From: Rhizobium terrae
GTDB lineage: Bacteria > Pseudomonadota > Alphaproteobacteria > Rhizobiales > Rhizobiaceae
NCBI RefSeq assembly: GCF_003425685.1
Contig: NZ_QJKM01000003.1
Location: 1-64,000 of the forward strand
Direction of reading: 5' to 3'
DNA length: 64,000 nt
Made by a program: the position numbers and the translations under genes. The notes under the pieces were generated by a model. That model saw only the letters and a list, made by a program, of their open reading frames with translations, ran no database searches and was not told the DNA's origin. Below, one piece after another: positions 6,958 to 16,306 of the stretch (positions within the stretch are counted from its first letter, which is position 1; every line of letters starts with the position of its first letter).

Positions 6958-7353
6958 AGGCATTCCCCACCATACAGGCCGGGCTCCCAATGTCCGGCCT
7001 TTTGATGCGGCGGAACGGCCAAAGGCGGTTCCGCAGCGATCCATGTCATGTTATCTCAGCCAAAGCTTGTGCAGAACTTTCTAATATACAATTATCCGCT
7101 GTATCTTAGAGGCAGTGTGCGTCCAGGGGGGCGGAGAGCATCCGGGAGGGGGAAGTAGACGGTTATCGCCAGGGAGGCAGGGCCGCATCCGCGCGTCCGG
7201 CACTCTTCCATGGGCCGGAGCATTCGTCTTTCGACACGGTCGCGTGGAACCGTCTCGAAAGATGGCTGGTCATCCGGCCCCACGTTTGAGCCTCGGTGCT
7301 CGTCGTAGCAGCCGGTTCGCAGGATCAATAGCCGGGCTGCGCCCGACTGTTCC
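6958..7353. other. Intergenic region downstream of gcvP with a strong nested hairpin
   Basis: About 400 bp without a convincing gene. The right part holds nested inverted repeats: GGGCCGGA (7212-7219) with TCCGGCCC (7273-7280), enclosing TCTTTCGA (7227-7234) with TCGAAAGA (7255-7262), and inside that ACGGT with ACCGT. No T-run follows on either strand, so it is not a standard terminator. An AT-rich patch near 7075-7110 may hold the promoter for the small gene at 6697-6957. Open frames here have no recognisable protein character. Confidence 0.5.
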
Positions 7354-10218
7354 TCACTCGGCGGCTTCGGCATAGGCCTCCATCGGCGGGCAGGTGCAGA
7401 CGAGGTTGCGGTCGCCGTAGACGTTGTCGATGCGGTTGACCGGCGACCAGTACTTGTCGACCCTGAAAGAGCCCGGCGGGAAGCAGGCCTGTTCGCGGGA
7501 ATAGGGGCGGTCCCATTCGCCGACCAGGTCTTCCACCGTGTGCGGGGCGTTCTTCAGCGGGTTGTTGGCCTTGTCCATGCGGCCCTCCTCGATGGCGCGG
7601 GCCTCTTCGCGGATCGCCAGCAAGGCATCGCAGAACCGATCGATCTCCGCCTTGGTTTCGGATTCTGTCGGCTCGATCATCAGTGTGCCGGCGACCGGCC
7701 AGCTCATGGTCGGCGCGTGGAAACCGCAGTCGATCAGGCGCTTGGCGATATCGTCGACGGTGACGCCGGCAGAGGCGTTCAAGGGCCGCGTGTCGATGAT
7801 GCATTCATGCGCGACGCGGCCTGATTCCGATTTGTAGAGCACGTCATAGGCGCCCTTCAGCCGGGCTGCGATATAGTTGGCGTTGAGGATCGCCACCTTG
7901 GTCGCCTGCGTCAGGCCTTCGCCGCCCATCATCAGGCAGTAGGACCAGGAGATCGGCAGGATGGAGGGGGAACCGAAGGGGGCGGCGGAGACGGCACCTT
8001 CTCTGCCGTCCGATTCCGGATGGCCGGGGAGGTGGGCCGCCAGATGGGACTTGACGCCGATCGGACCCATGCCGGGACCGCCGCCGCCATGAGGGATGCA
8101 GAAGGTCTTGTGGAGGTTCAGGTGGCTGACGTCGGAGCCGATATCGCCCGGGCGGGCAAGCCCGACCATGGCGTTCATGTTGGCGCCGTCGAGGTAGACC
8201 TGGCCGCCGTATTCGTGGGTGATCTCGCAGATCTCCTTCACCGTTTCCTCGAAGACGCCGTGGGTCGAGGGATAGGTGATCATGCAGCAGGAGAGGTTCG
8301 CCGCATATTGCTCGGCCTTCGAGCGGAAATCGTCGAGATCGACGTCGCCATTGTCCTTCGCCTTGACGGGCACGACCTTCATACCGGCCATCTGCGCCGA
8401 CGCCGGGTTGGTGCCGTGCGCGGAGGTCGGGATGAGGCAGACGTCGCGGTGGGTGTCGCCATTGGCGATATGGTAGTTGCGGATGGTCAAGAGGCCCGCA
8501 TATTCGCCTTGAGCACCGGAATTCGGCTGCATGGAGAAGGCGTCGTAGCCGGTGATCTGGCAGAGTTTCTGCGACAGGTCGTCGATCATCTCCCTGTAGC
8601 CCAAAGCCTGGTCGGCGGGGGCGAAGGGGTGGATGTCGGAAAATTCCGGCCAGGTAATCGGCAGCATTTCCGCCGTGGCATTCAGTTTCATGGTGCAGGA
8701 GCCGAGCGGGATCATCGCCCGGTCGAGCGCGAGATCCCGATCCGAAAGTCGGCGGATATAACGCGTCATCTCGCTTTCGGCGCGGTTCATGTGGAAGATC
8801 GGATGCGTCATGTAGGCCGACTTGCGGAGCAGCGCGTTCGGCAGGCGGTATTCCGGCTCGAAATCCGAAACCTTGAAATTGCCGCCGAAGGCGCGCCAAA
8901 CGGCTTCGAGCGTCGCGGGGCGGGTGCGCTCGTCGAGCGACATGCCGATCTTCGTTTCGCCGACCTTGCGCAGGTTGACGCCTTCGGCGACGGCGGCGCG
9001 CATGACGAGGCCCTGCATGTGGCCGACCTCGATGGTGATGGTGTCGAAGAACGTGTCGGGCTCGATGCGGTAGCCGAGCTTTTCGAGCCCTTTCGCCATC
9101 AGCACGGCCTTCTTGTGGACCTGCTGGGCAATGGCCTTCAGCCCGTCCGGGCCGTGGAAGACGCCGTACATGGAGGCCATGACGGCGAGCAGGACCTGGG
9201 CGGTGCAGATGTTCGACGTCGCCTTTTCGCGGCGGATATGCTGCTCGCGGGTCTGCAGCGACAGGCGGTAAGCGCGGTTGCCGCGCGCATCTATGGAGAC
9301 GCCGACGAGGCGGCCGGGCATGGCGCGCTTGTGGGCATCCTTGACCGCCATATAGGCCGCATGCGGGCCGCCGTAGCCGACCGGCACGCCGAAGCGCTGC
9401 GACGAGCCGATGGCGATGTCGGCGCCCATTTCGCCGGGGGATTTCAGGAGCGTCAGGGCCAGCAGGTCGGCGGCCATCGCCGCGACGGCGCCAGTCTGGT
9501 GCAGGCGGGCGATCAGGCCGGAGAAATCACGGACGTGGCCGTGGGTGCCGGGATACTGGAAGATCGCGCCGAAGACGTCGACCGGGTCGAGGTCGGTCAT
9601 CGGATCGCCGACGATGACGGTCCAGCCGAGCGGCGCGGCGCGTGTCTCGATCAGCGCGATGGTCTGCGGATGGCAGGCGGCGTCGACGAAGAAGGCGGCC
9701 GCCTTGGATTTCGCCTGGCGCTGGCAGAGCGCCATCGCTTCGGCGGCGGCGGTCGCTTCGTCGAGCAGCGAGGCGTTGGCGACGTCGAGGCCGGTCAGGT
9801 CGCAGACCATGGTCTGGAAGTTGAGGAGCGCTTCGAGGCGGCCTTGCGAGATTTCCGGCTGGTAGGGCGTGTAGGCCGTGTACCAGGCGGGGTTTTCCAG
9901 GATGTTGCGCTGGATGACGGGCGGCGTGATCGTGCCGTAATAACCCTGGCCGATCAGCGAGACCAATGCCTTGTTCCTGTTGGCCGTATCACGCAGCTTG
10001 TCGAGCGCTTCGCGTTCGGTGAGTGCCGGACCCCAGGCCAGCGGGACGATCTGGCGGATCGAGGCGGGTACGGTGGCGTCGATCAGCTTGTCGAGCGTCG
10101 GATAGCCGACGACCTTCAGCATCTCGGCCATTTCGGACGGCGAGGGGCCGATATGGCGGCGGTTGGCGAAGTCGTAGGGCTGATAGTCGGTGAAATGGAA
10201 ATCGGTCTGGTCGCTCAT
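7354..10218 (-). CDS. gcvP: Glycine dehydrogenase (decarboxylating), P protein
   Basis: This 954-residue pyridoxal-phosphate enzyme decarboxylates glycine and passes the aminomethyl group to lipoyl-GcvH. It is the fused single-chain form: the N-terminal half begins [15 protein letters not shown] and the C-terminal half carries the PLP-lysine region [23 protein letters not shown]. Length matches the E. coli type. Start MSDQTDFHF has AAGGAG eight bases upstream, and the ATG overlaps the gcvH stop by four bases (ATGA), indicating translational coupling. It is the last gene of the riboswitch-controlled gcvT-gcvH-gcvP operon. Confidence 0.97.
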   Translation of the reverse strand: MSDQTDFHFTDYQPYDFANRRHIGPSPSEMAEMLKVVGYPTLDKLIDATVPASIRQIVPLAWGPALTEREALDKLRDTANRNKALVSLIGQGYYGTITPPVIQRNILENPAWYTAYTPYQPEISQGRLEALLNFQTMVCDLTGLDVANASLLDEATAAAEAMALCQRQAKSKAAAFFVDAACHPQTIALIETRAAPLGWTVIVGDPMTDLDPVDVFGAIFQYPGTHGHVRDFSGLIARLHQTGAVAAMAADLLALTLLKSPGEMGADIAIGSSQRFGVPVGYGGPHAAYMAVKDAHKRAMPGRLVGVSIDARGNRAYRLSLQTREQHIRREKATSNICTAQVLLAVMASMYGVFHGPDGLKAIAQQVHKKAVLMAKGLEKLGYRIEPDTFFDTITIEVGHMQGLVMRAAVAEGVNLRKVGETKIGMSLDERTRPATLEAVWRAFGGNFKVSDFEPEYRLPNALLRKSAYMTHPIFHMNRAESEMTRYIRRLSDRDLALDRAMIPLGSCTMKLNATAEMLPITWPEFSDIHPFAPADQALGYREMIDDLSQKLCQITGYDAFSMQPNSGAQGEYAGLLTIRNYHIANGDTHRDVCLIPTSAHGTNPASAQMAGMKVVPVKAKDNGDVDLDDFRSKAEQYAANLSCCMITYPSTHGVFEETVKEICEITHEYGGQVYLDGANMNAMVGLARPGDIGSDVSHLNLHKTFCIPHGGGGPGMGPIGVKSHLAAHLPGHPESDGREGAVSAAPFGSPSILPISWSYCLMMGGEGLTQATKVAILNANYIAARLKGAYDVLYKSESGRVAHECIIDTRPLNASAGVTVDDIAKRLIDCGFHAPTMSWPVAGTLMIEPTESETKAEIDRFCDALLAIREEARAIEEGRMDKANNPLKNAPHTVEDLVGEWDRPYSREQACFPPGSFRVDKYWSPVNRIDNVYGDRNLVCTCPPMEAYAEAAE

Positions 10219-10577
10219 GCGATGAGCTCCTTGTAGGCGGCCTCGTCCAGCAGCGTGTCGGCGTCGGACGGGTTCTTGAGCTTCAGCTTGAAGAACCAGC
10301 CGGCGCCCTGCGGATCGGAATTGACGAGCGAAGGATCGTCGACGATCGCCTGGTTGATCTCGGTGATCTCGCCATCCAGCGGACAATAGACGTCGGAGGC
10401 GGCCTTGACGGATTCGACGGTCGCGGCGCCGGCTTCCCTGGCGAGCTGGCTGCCGACTTCCGGCAGTTCGACGAAAACGAGGTCGCCGAGCTGTTCGGCG
10501 GCATGCGCCGTGATGCCGACGGTCGCGATATCGCCTTCGAGTTTCAGCCATTCGTGTTCGGCGGTGAATTTCAGCAT
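10215..10577 (-). CDS. gcvH: Glycine cleavage system H protein
   Basis: The 120-residue carrier shuttles the aminomethyl intermediate on a lipoyl group between GcvP and GcvT. The lipoylation site is Lys58 within [19 protein letters not shown]. The N terminus ([15 protein letters not shown]) is the standard family start, with AGGACC as a ribosome site. It lies between gcvT and gcvP and overlaps gcvP. The lipoyl transferase gene lipB is elsewhere in this window (27973-28692). Confidence 0.97.
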   Translation of the reverse strand: MLKFTAEHEWLKLEGDIATVGITAHAAEQLGDLVFVELPEVGSQLAREAGAATVESVKAASDVYCPLDGEITEINQAIVDDPSLVNSDPQGAGWFFKLKLKNPSDADTLLDEAAYKELIA

Positions 10578-10653
10578 GGGGAGGTCCTCTCTGGAAAAGT
10601 GATATTCGAGTTCGTTCGGAAGGCGTATGTGGCACCCTCCTCTGTCATTTTGC

Positions 10654-11802
10654 TTACCGCTTATAGGTGGCCGTGATGAAGGGCAGGGCAGAGACCATCA
10701 TCGGCAGGAATTTGCCCCGCACCTCCGCGAAAACCTGCGTGCCGGCACCGGCATGCGACGTCGGCAAGTAACCCATCGCAACCGGGCCTTCGACCGTCGG
10801 CCCGAACGTGCCGGACGTCACCTCGCCGAGCTCCGTCCTGCCTTCCGCGTCGGCAAACAATTTCGCATGGGCGCGGACCGGGGCCTTGCCTTCGGGCTTC
10901 AGGCCGACGCGGCGGCGGGACGTGCCGTTCGCAAGTTCGCCGAGGATGCGGGAGGCGCCGGGAAAGCCGCCTTCGCGCTCGCCGCCGGCCTTGCGGGCCC
11001 TCTGGATCGCCCATTCGAGCGAGGCTTCGATCGGCGAGGTGGTCGTGTCGATGTCGTTGCCGTAGAGGCAGAGGCCGGCTTCGAGGCGCAGCGAGTCGCG
11101 GGCGCCGAGACCGATCGGCTGGCAGTGCAGGTCTTCGAGCAGCGCCCTGGCGACCTGTTCGGCCTGCGATGCGGGAACGGAAATCTCGAAGCCGTCCTCG
11201 CCGGAATAACCGGAGCGGGAGACGATGCAGGGCGCGTCGTGGAGAAGGGCGTCGCAGACGTCCATGAACTTCATATCGACCACGTCCGGCCAGAGGGCGG
11301 CGAGGACATCCTCGGCGCGCGGACCCTGGAGGGCGATGAGCGCGCGGTCTTCAAGGAGTTCGACATCGCAATCGACGAGATGCGCCTTCATATGGGCGAG
11401 GTCGGCGTCCTTGCGGGCGGCGTTGACGACGACGAAGAGATGGTCGCCGCGATTGGTGATCATCAGATCGTCGAGAATGCCGCCATTGTCGTCGGTGAAG
11501 AAGCCGTAACGCTGGCGGCCTTCCTTGAGGCCGAGGATATCGACGGGCACAAGCGTTTCGAGCGCGAGCGCTGCATCGGCATAAGCGCCGCTCTTCGCCC
11601 TCACCATGACCTGGCCCATGTGGGAGACGTCGAACAGGCCTGCGGCGGTGCGGGTGTGCAGGTGTTCCTTCAGAACGCCCGCCGGATATTGCACCGGCAT
11701 ATCGTAGCCGGCGAAAGGCACCATCCGGGCGCCGAGCGACAGATGAAGGGCGTGAAGCGGGGTCGTTTCAAGGGCAGTCTGATCGTCGGTTCGGTGACCC
11801 AA
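10654..11802 (-). CDS. gcvT: Glycine cleavage system T protein (aminomethyltransferase)
   Basis: The 382-residue enzyme transfers the methylene group from GcvH to tetrahydrofolate and releases ammonia. Typical motifs are [74 protein letters not shown] and [10 protein letters not shown]. The start is a TTG: GGAGG lies seven bases upstream and no suitable ATG precedes the conserved N terminus. It is the first gene of the operon, about 75 bases after the tandem glycine riboswitch. Confidence 0.95.
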   Translation of the reverse strand: MGHRTDDQTALETTPLHALHLSLGARMVPFAGYDMPVQYPAGVLKEHLHTRTAAGLFDVSHMGQVMVRAKSGAYADAALALETLVPVDILGLKEGRQRYGFFTDDNGGILDDLMITNRGDHLFVVVNAARKDADLAHMKAHLVDCDVELLEDRALIALQGPRAEDVLAALWPDVVDMKFMDVCDALLHDAPCIVSRSGYSGEDGFEISVPASQAEQVARALLEDLHCQPIGLGARDSLRLEAGLCLYGNDIDTTTSPIEASLEWAIQRARKAGGEREGGFPGASRILGELANGTSRRRVGLKPEGKAPVRAHAKLFADAEGRTELGEVTSGTFGPTVEGPVAMGYLPTSHAGAGTQVFAEVRGKFLPMMVSALPFITATYKR

Positions 11803-11875
11803 TGGGACGCCTCCAGATTGACGCGGATCGCGCGCCGGCTCAATCTCAAGCGCGTTGCCGCGCCGGTTTATGAGC

Positions 11876-12033
11876 CCCCTCTGTCCTTTTGGCCTGAGAT
11901 TGTTATCCCTTCGGCGAGCCTATCAAAAGGCTTCTCTCCAGAGTTCCTGTCGGTCGATCGCTGGTCCTTTTGCCTGAGAGTTTCCGGGGCGGTTGCTCCT
12001 TCGGCACCGCATCGAAGCGGCTTCTCCCAGCGA
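11876..12033 (-). promoter_or_regulatory. Tandem glycine riboswitch upstream of gcvT
   Basis: Two aptamers follow each other on the minus strand. The first (about 12033-11958) runs from CGCTGGGAGAAGC through ACTCTCAGGCAAAAGGACCAGCG. The second (about 11945-11876) runs from CTCTGGAGAGAAGC through AATCTCAGGCCAAAAGGACAGAGG. The repeated (C)TCAGGC-AAAAGGAC core with its closing stem is the glycine aptamer signature. In this family glycine binding switches on the downstream gcv genes, so the cell degrades glycine when it is abundant. Confidence 0.95.
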
Positions 12034-12233
12034 GTCTGGCCGGTATTATCGACCTCGATGGCGGTTTGGCAAGCCCCTCATGTCGCGGCCGCCAAGATTT
12101 CTGTCGCAATGCAACAAATGCTGTTTGACCTAATGCAAAGACGGGATGAACCGGTGCGGTACAAGCAGCGAAAGTGGTTTTGCGCTTGCAGGCGATTTGG
12201 TTTATTGGCTGCATGGATCGGGCGGACAGAGCG

Positions 12234-12611
12234 ATGACGGCACGGCGTGACATTGCGGCGAACTGGATGCGCATCTTCTGCGCCGTGGTTCTCCTGTCAC
12301 TCGGATTCGGTCACCAGTCGTTGTCGGCTGCGGCCCCACCGGATGCCCATAGCGAGGCCTACCGCCTGCCGGACGGCATGTTCGCGGATATCTGTTCGGA
12401 AGGCGGGCACGGGCACAAGGCGCCGGCAGCGAGGCCGCTGTGCGAGGTCTGCCTGCTCGCCGCCTCGGTCATCCTGCCGCCGCCGAGCGGCGAAGCCTCA
12501 AGCGTGGGGAAGGGCATTGCGCTCGATAATCCGCTTCGGCCGTTTCCCGGCCTGCCCGGCACCAGCACTGTCGGCCGGCCGAAATCCCGCGCTCCGCCGT
12601 CGCCGACCTGA
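12234..12611 (+). CDS. DUF2946-like exported Cys/His protein
   Basis: The 125-residue protein starts with a signal-like segment (RIFCAVVLLSLGFGHQSLSAAA). It then carries DICSEGGHGHKAPAARPLCEVCLLAASVILPPP, a CxxC pair with nearby His residues typical of DUF2946 proteins. The C terminus is basic and Pro-rich. Such proteins often neighbour copper-handling genes, and a PCuAC chaperone follows 76 bases downstream, so a periplasmic copper-related role is likely but unproven. An ATG seven codons upstream (12213) is an alternative start; neither has a strong ribosome site. Confidence 0.65.
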   Translation: MTARRDIAANWMRIFCAVVLLSLGFGHQSLSAAAPPDAHSEAYRLPDGMFADICSEGGHGHKAPAARPLCEVCLLAASVILPPPSGEASSVGKGIALDNPLRPFPGLPGTSTVGRPKSRAPPSPT

Positions 12612-12687
12612 TCCGTCATACCGTCAAAAGATCCATCATATTCCCGGTCGGCCGGCAAAATGTGTCGTCACCGGAAGGAGACATTCC

Positions 12688-13245
12688 ATGAAGACCATCA
12701 CCAAGATCGCTCTTTCGGGCCTTTTCATCGCAGCTGCCGTCATGCCGTCGATCGGCACCGCTTCCATGCAGGAGACATTCCGGGTGGCCGCGACGGACAT
12801 GAACAAGACGGGCGCCGGAGATGCGGCATCCGCACACGGCGTCGCGGTCAAGGTCGGCGACCTGGAGGTGAGCGGCGCGTTCACCAAGGCCATGCTCCCC
12901 GGCCAGCCGGTTGGCGGCGGCTATTTCACCGTCCGGAACAACGGCGCGGCCGACGACAGGCTCGTCTCGGCGTCCTCGCCGATCGCCGGCACGGTGGAAC
13001 TGCATGAGATGGCGATGCAGGGCCAGGTGATGAAGATGCGCAGGCTGGACGGCGGCATCGCCATCCCGGCCGGCAAGACGGTGGAGCTTGCTCCCGGCGG
13101 GCTGCACCTGATGTTCATGAAGGTCACGGAACCCTTCAAGAACGGCGGCAAGGTGCCGGTGACGCTGACATTCGAGAAGGCCGGCAAGGTGGATATCACG
13201 CTGCCGGTCGGAGCCGCAGGTCCGGGCGGTCATCAGCACAATTGA
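12688..13245 (+). CDS. Periplasmic copper chaperone PCu(A)C
   Basis: The 185-residue protein has an N-terminal signal peptide (MKTITKIALSGLFIAAAVMP) and a cupredoxin-like DUF461 domain. The copper-binding pattern is visible as ELHEMAMQ, then VMKMRRL, then GGLHLMFM (HxM, M, HxM). The C terminus ends GGHQHN, an extra His-rich tail. These chaperones bind Cu(I) in the periplasm and help load the CuA site of cytochrome c oxidase. GGAAGGAG seven bases upstream fixes the start. A long in-frame extension upstream is an artefact. Confidence 0.92.
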   Translation: MKTITKIALSGLFIAAAVMPSIGTASMQETFRVAATDMNKTGAGDAASAHGVAVKVGDLEVSGAFTKAMLPGQPVGGGYFTVRNNGAADDRLVSASSPIAGTVELHEMAMQGQVMKMRRLDGGIAIPAGKTVELAPGGLHLMFMKVTEPFKNGGKVPVTLTFEKAGKVDITLPVGAAGPGGHQHN

Positions 13246-13296
13246 GGCGCGGGACGTCCATGGACCTTCGGCAAGGGCGCAAGCCGGTGCGGCGTT

Positions 13297-13412
13297 GGCC
13301 TTTGTCACGGAAGGGAGACAGTCAAGTTCTCCTCCGAAAGAACCATTTCACGGCGCAGACGTACCGTGAAATGGCCTTGCCGGGGAGGGAGCGGGACAAA
13401 GGCCGGCTTTTT
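13297..13412 (+). ncRNA. Candidate structured RNA between PCuAC and DUF2000 genes
   Basis: A perfect 10-bp outer stem, GGCCTTTGTC (13297-13306) with GACAAAGGCC (13395-13404), is followed by GGCTTTTT (13405-13412). It encloses a perfect 11-bp hairpin, CCATTTCACGG with CCGTGAAATGG (13343-13374). Before that lies a smaller hairpin in which GGAGA pairs with TCTCC and CGGA with TCCG. A closing stem around two hairpins with a terminal T-run suggests a small RNA or leader. The sequence is not one I recognise. On the minus strand the 11-bp hairpin followed by TTCTTT could terminate the DUF2000 gene. Confidence 0.5.
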
Positions 13413-13829
13413 CTACCGCAGCAGCTTTAGGCTGCCGGTGAGCGATCTGACCCATTTCGAAGGACCTGCGAGTCCAAGGCCGTCGATGACTTCCTCGGCC
13501 AAGTCCCGGTCGGGGAAGCCTGCCTCGTATTCGCGGTAGTCGTGCAGCGGCCGGGCGAAGGCGGGAAAGGCGACGACAGCGCGTTCGCCTGGCTGCGTCA
13601 GGGCTTTCAGCATGGTGGCGCGGATGACATCGCCCTCGGCCTGCAGGACGGGGATGGGACGGTTTGAGCTGGTGTCGATTACACGGTTTTCACGGTCCGT
13701 CAGCTTGCGGGCGGCAAGCACCGGCATCCGGGCGCCGAGGCCGATCGAGATATTGCCGACGGTATTGGCGATCAGGCCGAGCGGCAGGGCAGGGTTGACG
13801 ATGATGGCGAGGCGGACGTCGTCGGTCAT
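13413..13829 (-). CDS. DUF2000 family protein
   Basis: The 138-residue protein matches the DUF2000 pattern: an N-terminal VRLAIIVNPALPLGLIANTVGNISIGLGAR, a central SNRPIPVLQAEGDVIRAT, and a C-terminal segment with DYREYE. The family structurally resembles peptidyl-tRNA hydrolase 2-like folds, but its function is unknown. It is transcribed divergently from an Lrp-type regulator 137 bases away, which probably controls it. Confidence 0.85.
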   Translation of the reverse strand: MTDDVRLAIIVNPALPLGLIANTVGNISIGLGARMPVLAARKLTDRENRVIDTSSNRPIPVLQAEGDVIRATMLKALTQPGERAVVAFPAFARPLHDYREYEAGFPDRDLAEEVIDGLGLAGPSKWVRSLTGSLKLLR

Positions 13830-13966
13830 GAGTGGAAGAGCATTCCCTGGTGGAAGAGACGCCGAAGACTAATGCCGTTCGAATGGTGGATCCTGCCTTT
13901 TGCTTTCCGATTTCACATCGAATTGGTAGAACCTGTCCCTTCAGAGGGAAAATCGGGCAGGATTTT

Positions 13967-14491
13967 ATGGGAAGCGATTTCGAACGGGCAGACATGCGAA
14001 TCCTTCAGGCGTTGCAGGCGGACGGCCGGCTGACCAACCAGTCGCTTGCCGACAAGGTGGGGCTTTCTACCTCGCCGAGCTGGCGGCGTGTCCGGCATCT
14101 CGAAGAGACCGGCGTCATCCTGGGATACAAGGCGGTCCTGGATCGCAAGGCGATCGGTCTCGGCGTGCTCGCCTTCGTCCGCGTCAAGATCGACAGCCAC
14201 AACGAGGAGGAGGCGGAAGCCTTTGCCGAAGAGGTGAGCGGCATCGACGAAGTGGTCGCCTGCTATAGCATCGCCGGCGATGCGGATTTCCTGCTGCAGG
14301 TCGTCTCGGCCGATCTCGACGCCTATGCGGATTTCGCGATGTCGACGCTGCGCCGGCTGCCGCGCATCAAGGAAATGCAGACGACCTTCGTCCTGAAGGA
14401 GATCAAGGCTTTCGACGGGTTTCCGCTGAAATTCGCCGGCGCTCCAACCCCGGTTGAGGCGGTTGCGCGGCGAGGCCGAAATAAGCCGTGA
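13967..14491 (+). CDS. Lrp/AsnC family transcriptional regulator
   Basis: The 174-residue protein has an N-terminal winged helix (DMRILQALQADGRLTNQSLADKVGLSTSPSWRRVRHLEETGVI). A C-terminal RAM/ACT-like ligand domain follows (VLAFVRVKIDSHNEEEAEAF ... GDADFLLQVVSADLDAYADF). Such proteins bind an amino acid and regulate nearby genes as octamers. Start ATG has AGGA six bases upstream; a longer in-frame extension to 13832 is not coding-like. The divergent DUF2000 gene is the likely target together with autoregulation. The ligand is unknown. Confidence 0.9.
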   Translation: MGSDFERADMRILQALQADGRLTNQSLADKVGLSTSPSWRRVRHLEETGVILGYKAVLDRKAIGLGVLAFVRVKIDSHNEEEAEAFAEEVSGIDEVVACYSIAGDADFLLQVVSADLDAYADFAMSTLRRLPRIKEMQTTFVLKEIKAFDGFPLKFAGAPTPVEAVARRGRNKP

Positions 14492-14682
14492 GGGCTGCCG
14501 GCGCCCCAAACGATTGCTGCGCCGGTTTCCGCGGCCGGTCTGGACTGTGCGGTTTTAGATCCTGCTTTCATACAACCCAATCGAGTTGAAGCAAGGAATC
14601 TTAACAAAAGTCAGGAATGAATGGCACACGATCTTCCACAGGGTTTCGTCCTAAAGAGGTTTTACCCCAAAAGGGTTTCGGC

Positions 14683-16278
14683 ATGGAGTTGCGACGTTCT
14701 CGCGTGATTGCGGTGGCCATCTTGCTCGGCCTCCTCGGGGCGGTCATTCCGATTGCGGCCATGGTCTATATCTCCCGGGCGATCACGGTGGAGAAACAGC
14801 AGGATAGTCTCGCGCGGGTGGCCGGGCAGACCATCATGCGCGCCAGCCGCACGTTCCGGGACGCCAAGATCGCGCTCGACTCGCTCGCCTATCCGCGGCT
14901 GCCTCCCTGCTCACCCCAGCATATCGCCCGCATGCGGGTGGTGGCGTTCAACACGATCTCCGTGGAGGAGGTCGGCTACTTCGAAAACGGGCTGCTGAAA
15001 TGCACCTCCTGGGGTCCGGCGTCCGGCAATGTGAGACGGGTAGCCGCCGACTATACGACGCCGGACGGGCTGGATGTGACAATGAAGGTGACGCCCGCCG
15101 TCGCGATGGGAAATCCGGTCATGGCGTTGCATTACGGCGCCTACGGCGTCCTTGTCGATCCAGGTCGGTTCGTCGATGTCCTAGTGGAGGATCATATTTC
15201 GCTGGCGCTTGCCAACCAGGACGGAGTGCCGATCAACTCGCTGCATTCGCCCGATCCGAAGCTCGTCAGATCGCTGACGGGCGGACCCCGGAAAGGGATG
15301 ACCGACACCTTGCTCTATGCGGTTGCCCGCGACAACGGGCTGATCGCCATCGCCATGGAGCCGAAGGCGAACCTTTCCGGCAAACTGCGCGATGAGCAGT
15401 TCCTCCTTCTGCCGGTCGGCGGGTTCATCGCCGCTTTCATCGTCGGCGTGGTGATCTGGCTGTCGAAGAAGCGGTTGTCACCTCTCGGGGAGCTGGCGAT
15501 CGCGGTGCGCAACCGGGAATTCGTCGTGCATTACCAGCCGATCATCGATCTCAAGAGCGGCGCCTGCGTCGGCGCCGAGGCGCTGGTGCGCTGGCGAAGG
15601 CCCGACGGGTTCCTGGTGCGGCCCGACCTCTTCATCCCGCTTGCCGAGGAAAACGGTCTGATCATGCCGATCACCGACCAGGTGGTGCAGGCGGCCGTCC
15701 GCGACCTCGGCCCGCTGTTGCGATCGGAACGCGCGCTGCATGTGGCGATCAACCTGGCGGCCGCCGACATCACCTCGGGGCGTATTCTCGACGTGCTTGC
15801 AAGGACGCTCGCCGGAACGGATATCGAACCGGGGCAGATCTGGCTGGAGGCCACCGAGCGCGGTTTCATCGACATCGAGGCTGCCCGGGTGACGCTGATA
15901 CGAGCCCGCGAACGCGGCCATATCGTGGCGATCGACGATTTCGGCACGGGCTATTCCAGCCTCCAATATCTTCAGGGACTGCCGATGGATGCCCTGAAGA
16001 TCGACAAGTCCTTCATCGACACGATCGGACGCAACACGGCGACAAGTGCGGTGACGTCGCATATCATCGAAATGGCGAAGACGCTCGACCTCAAGATCGT
16101 CGCCGAAGGTGTCGAGACCGAGGAGCAGGCCCAATATCTGAGAGCCCACGAGGTGAATTTCGGCCAGGGCTGGCTGTTTTCCAAGCCGCTGCCGGCTTCG
16201 GACTTCATCGACTATTACCGCAACAACAAAACCCGCTCGGGGAGCGGGCGGGGAGGGATCCGGGTCGTGGCGGCCTGA
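14683..16278 (+). CDS. Membrane cyclic-di-GMP phosphodiesterase, CSS-motif plus EAL
   Basis: The 531-residue protein has a TM helix near residues 8-30, a periplasmic CSS-type sensor (PPCSPQHI and LLKCTSWGP give the paired cysteines), a second TM helix around 250-270, and a cytoplasmic EAL domain. Catalytic elements are intact: GAEALVRW, NLAAADI, EATERG, IDDFGTGYSS, LKIDKSF, AEGVET and GWLFSKPL. It should hydrolyse c-di-GMP. In enterobacterial relatives (PdeC type) the periplasmic disulfide controls activity, so redox sensing is plausible. No GGDEF domain is present. An upstream ATG at 14617 is an alternative start. Confidence 0.92.
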   Translation: MELRRSRVIAVAILLGLLGAVIPIAAMVYISRAITVEKQQDSLARVAGQTIMRASRTFRDAKIALDSLAYPRLPPCSPQHIARMRVVAFNTISVEEVGYFENGLLKCTSWGPASGNVRRVAADYTTPDGLDVTMKVTPAVAMGNPVMALHYGAYGVLVDPGRFVDVLVEDHISLALANQDGVPINSLHSPDPKLVRSLTGGPRKGMTDTLLYAVARDNGLIAIAMEPKANLSGKLRDEQFLLLPVGGFIAAFIVGVVIWLSKKRLSPLGELAIAVRNREFVVHYQPIIDLKSGACVGAEALVRWRRPDGFLVRPDLFIPLAEENGLIMPITDQVVQAAVRDLGPLLRSERALHVAINLAAADITSGRILDVLARTLAGTDIEPGQIWLEATERGFIDIEAARVTLIRARERGHIVAIDDFGTGYSSLQYLQGLPMDALKIDKSFIDTIGRNTATSAVTSHIIEMAKTLDLKIVAEGVETEEQAQYLRAHEVNFGQGWLFSKPLPASDFIDYYRNNKTRSGSGRGGIRVVAA

Positions 16279-16306
16279 GGTGCTTTGGAAGGCTTGCAAA
16301 AGCCGA

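Noticed and set aside
8020..10236. 738-codon open frame on the plus strand
   Set aside because: It is the antisense shadow of gcvP; the GC-rich third positions of gcvP keep this frame open. Composition (VGADIARAG...) is unlike a real protein and no family is recognisable.
10627..12237. 536-codon plus-strand frame over gcvT and the riboswitch
   Set aside because: Antisense to gcvT and running through the glycine riboswitch; no domain, no ribosome site of note.
12247..12687. Long N-terminal extension of PCuAC in frame
   Set aside because: The extension is the out-of-frame reading of the DUF2946-like gene; the ribosome site GGAAGGAG and the signal peptide fix the start at 12688.
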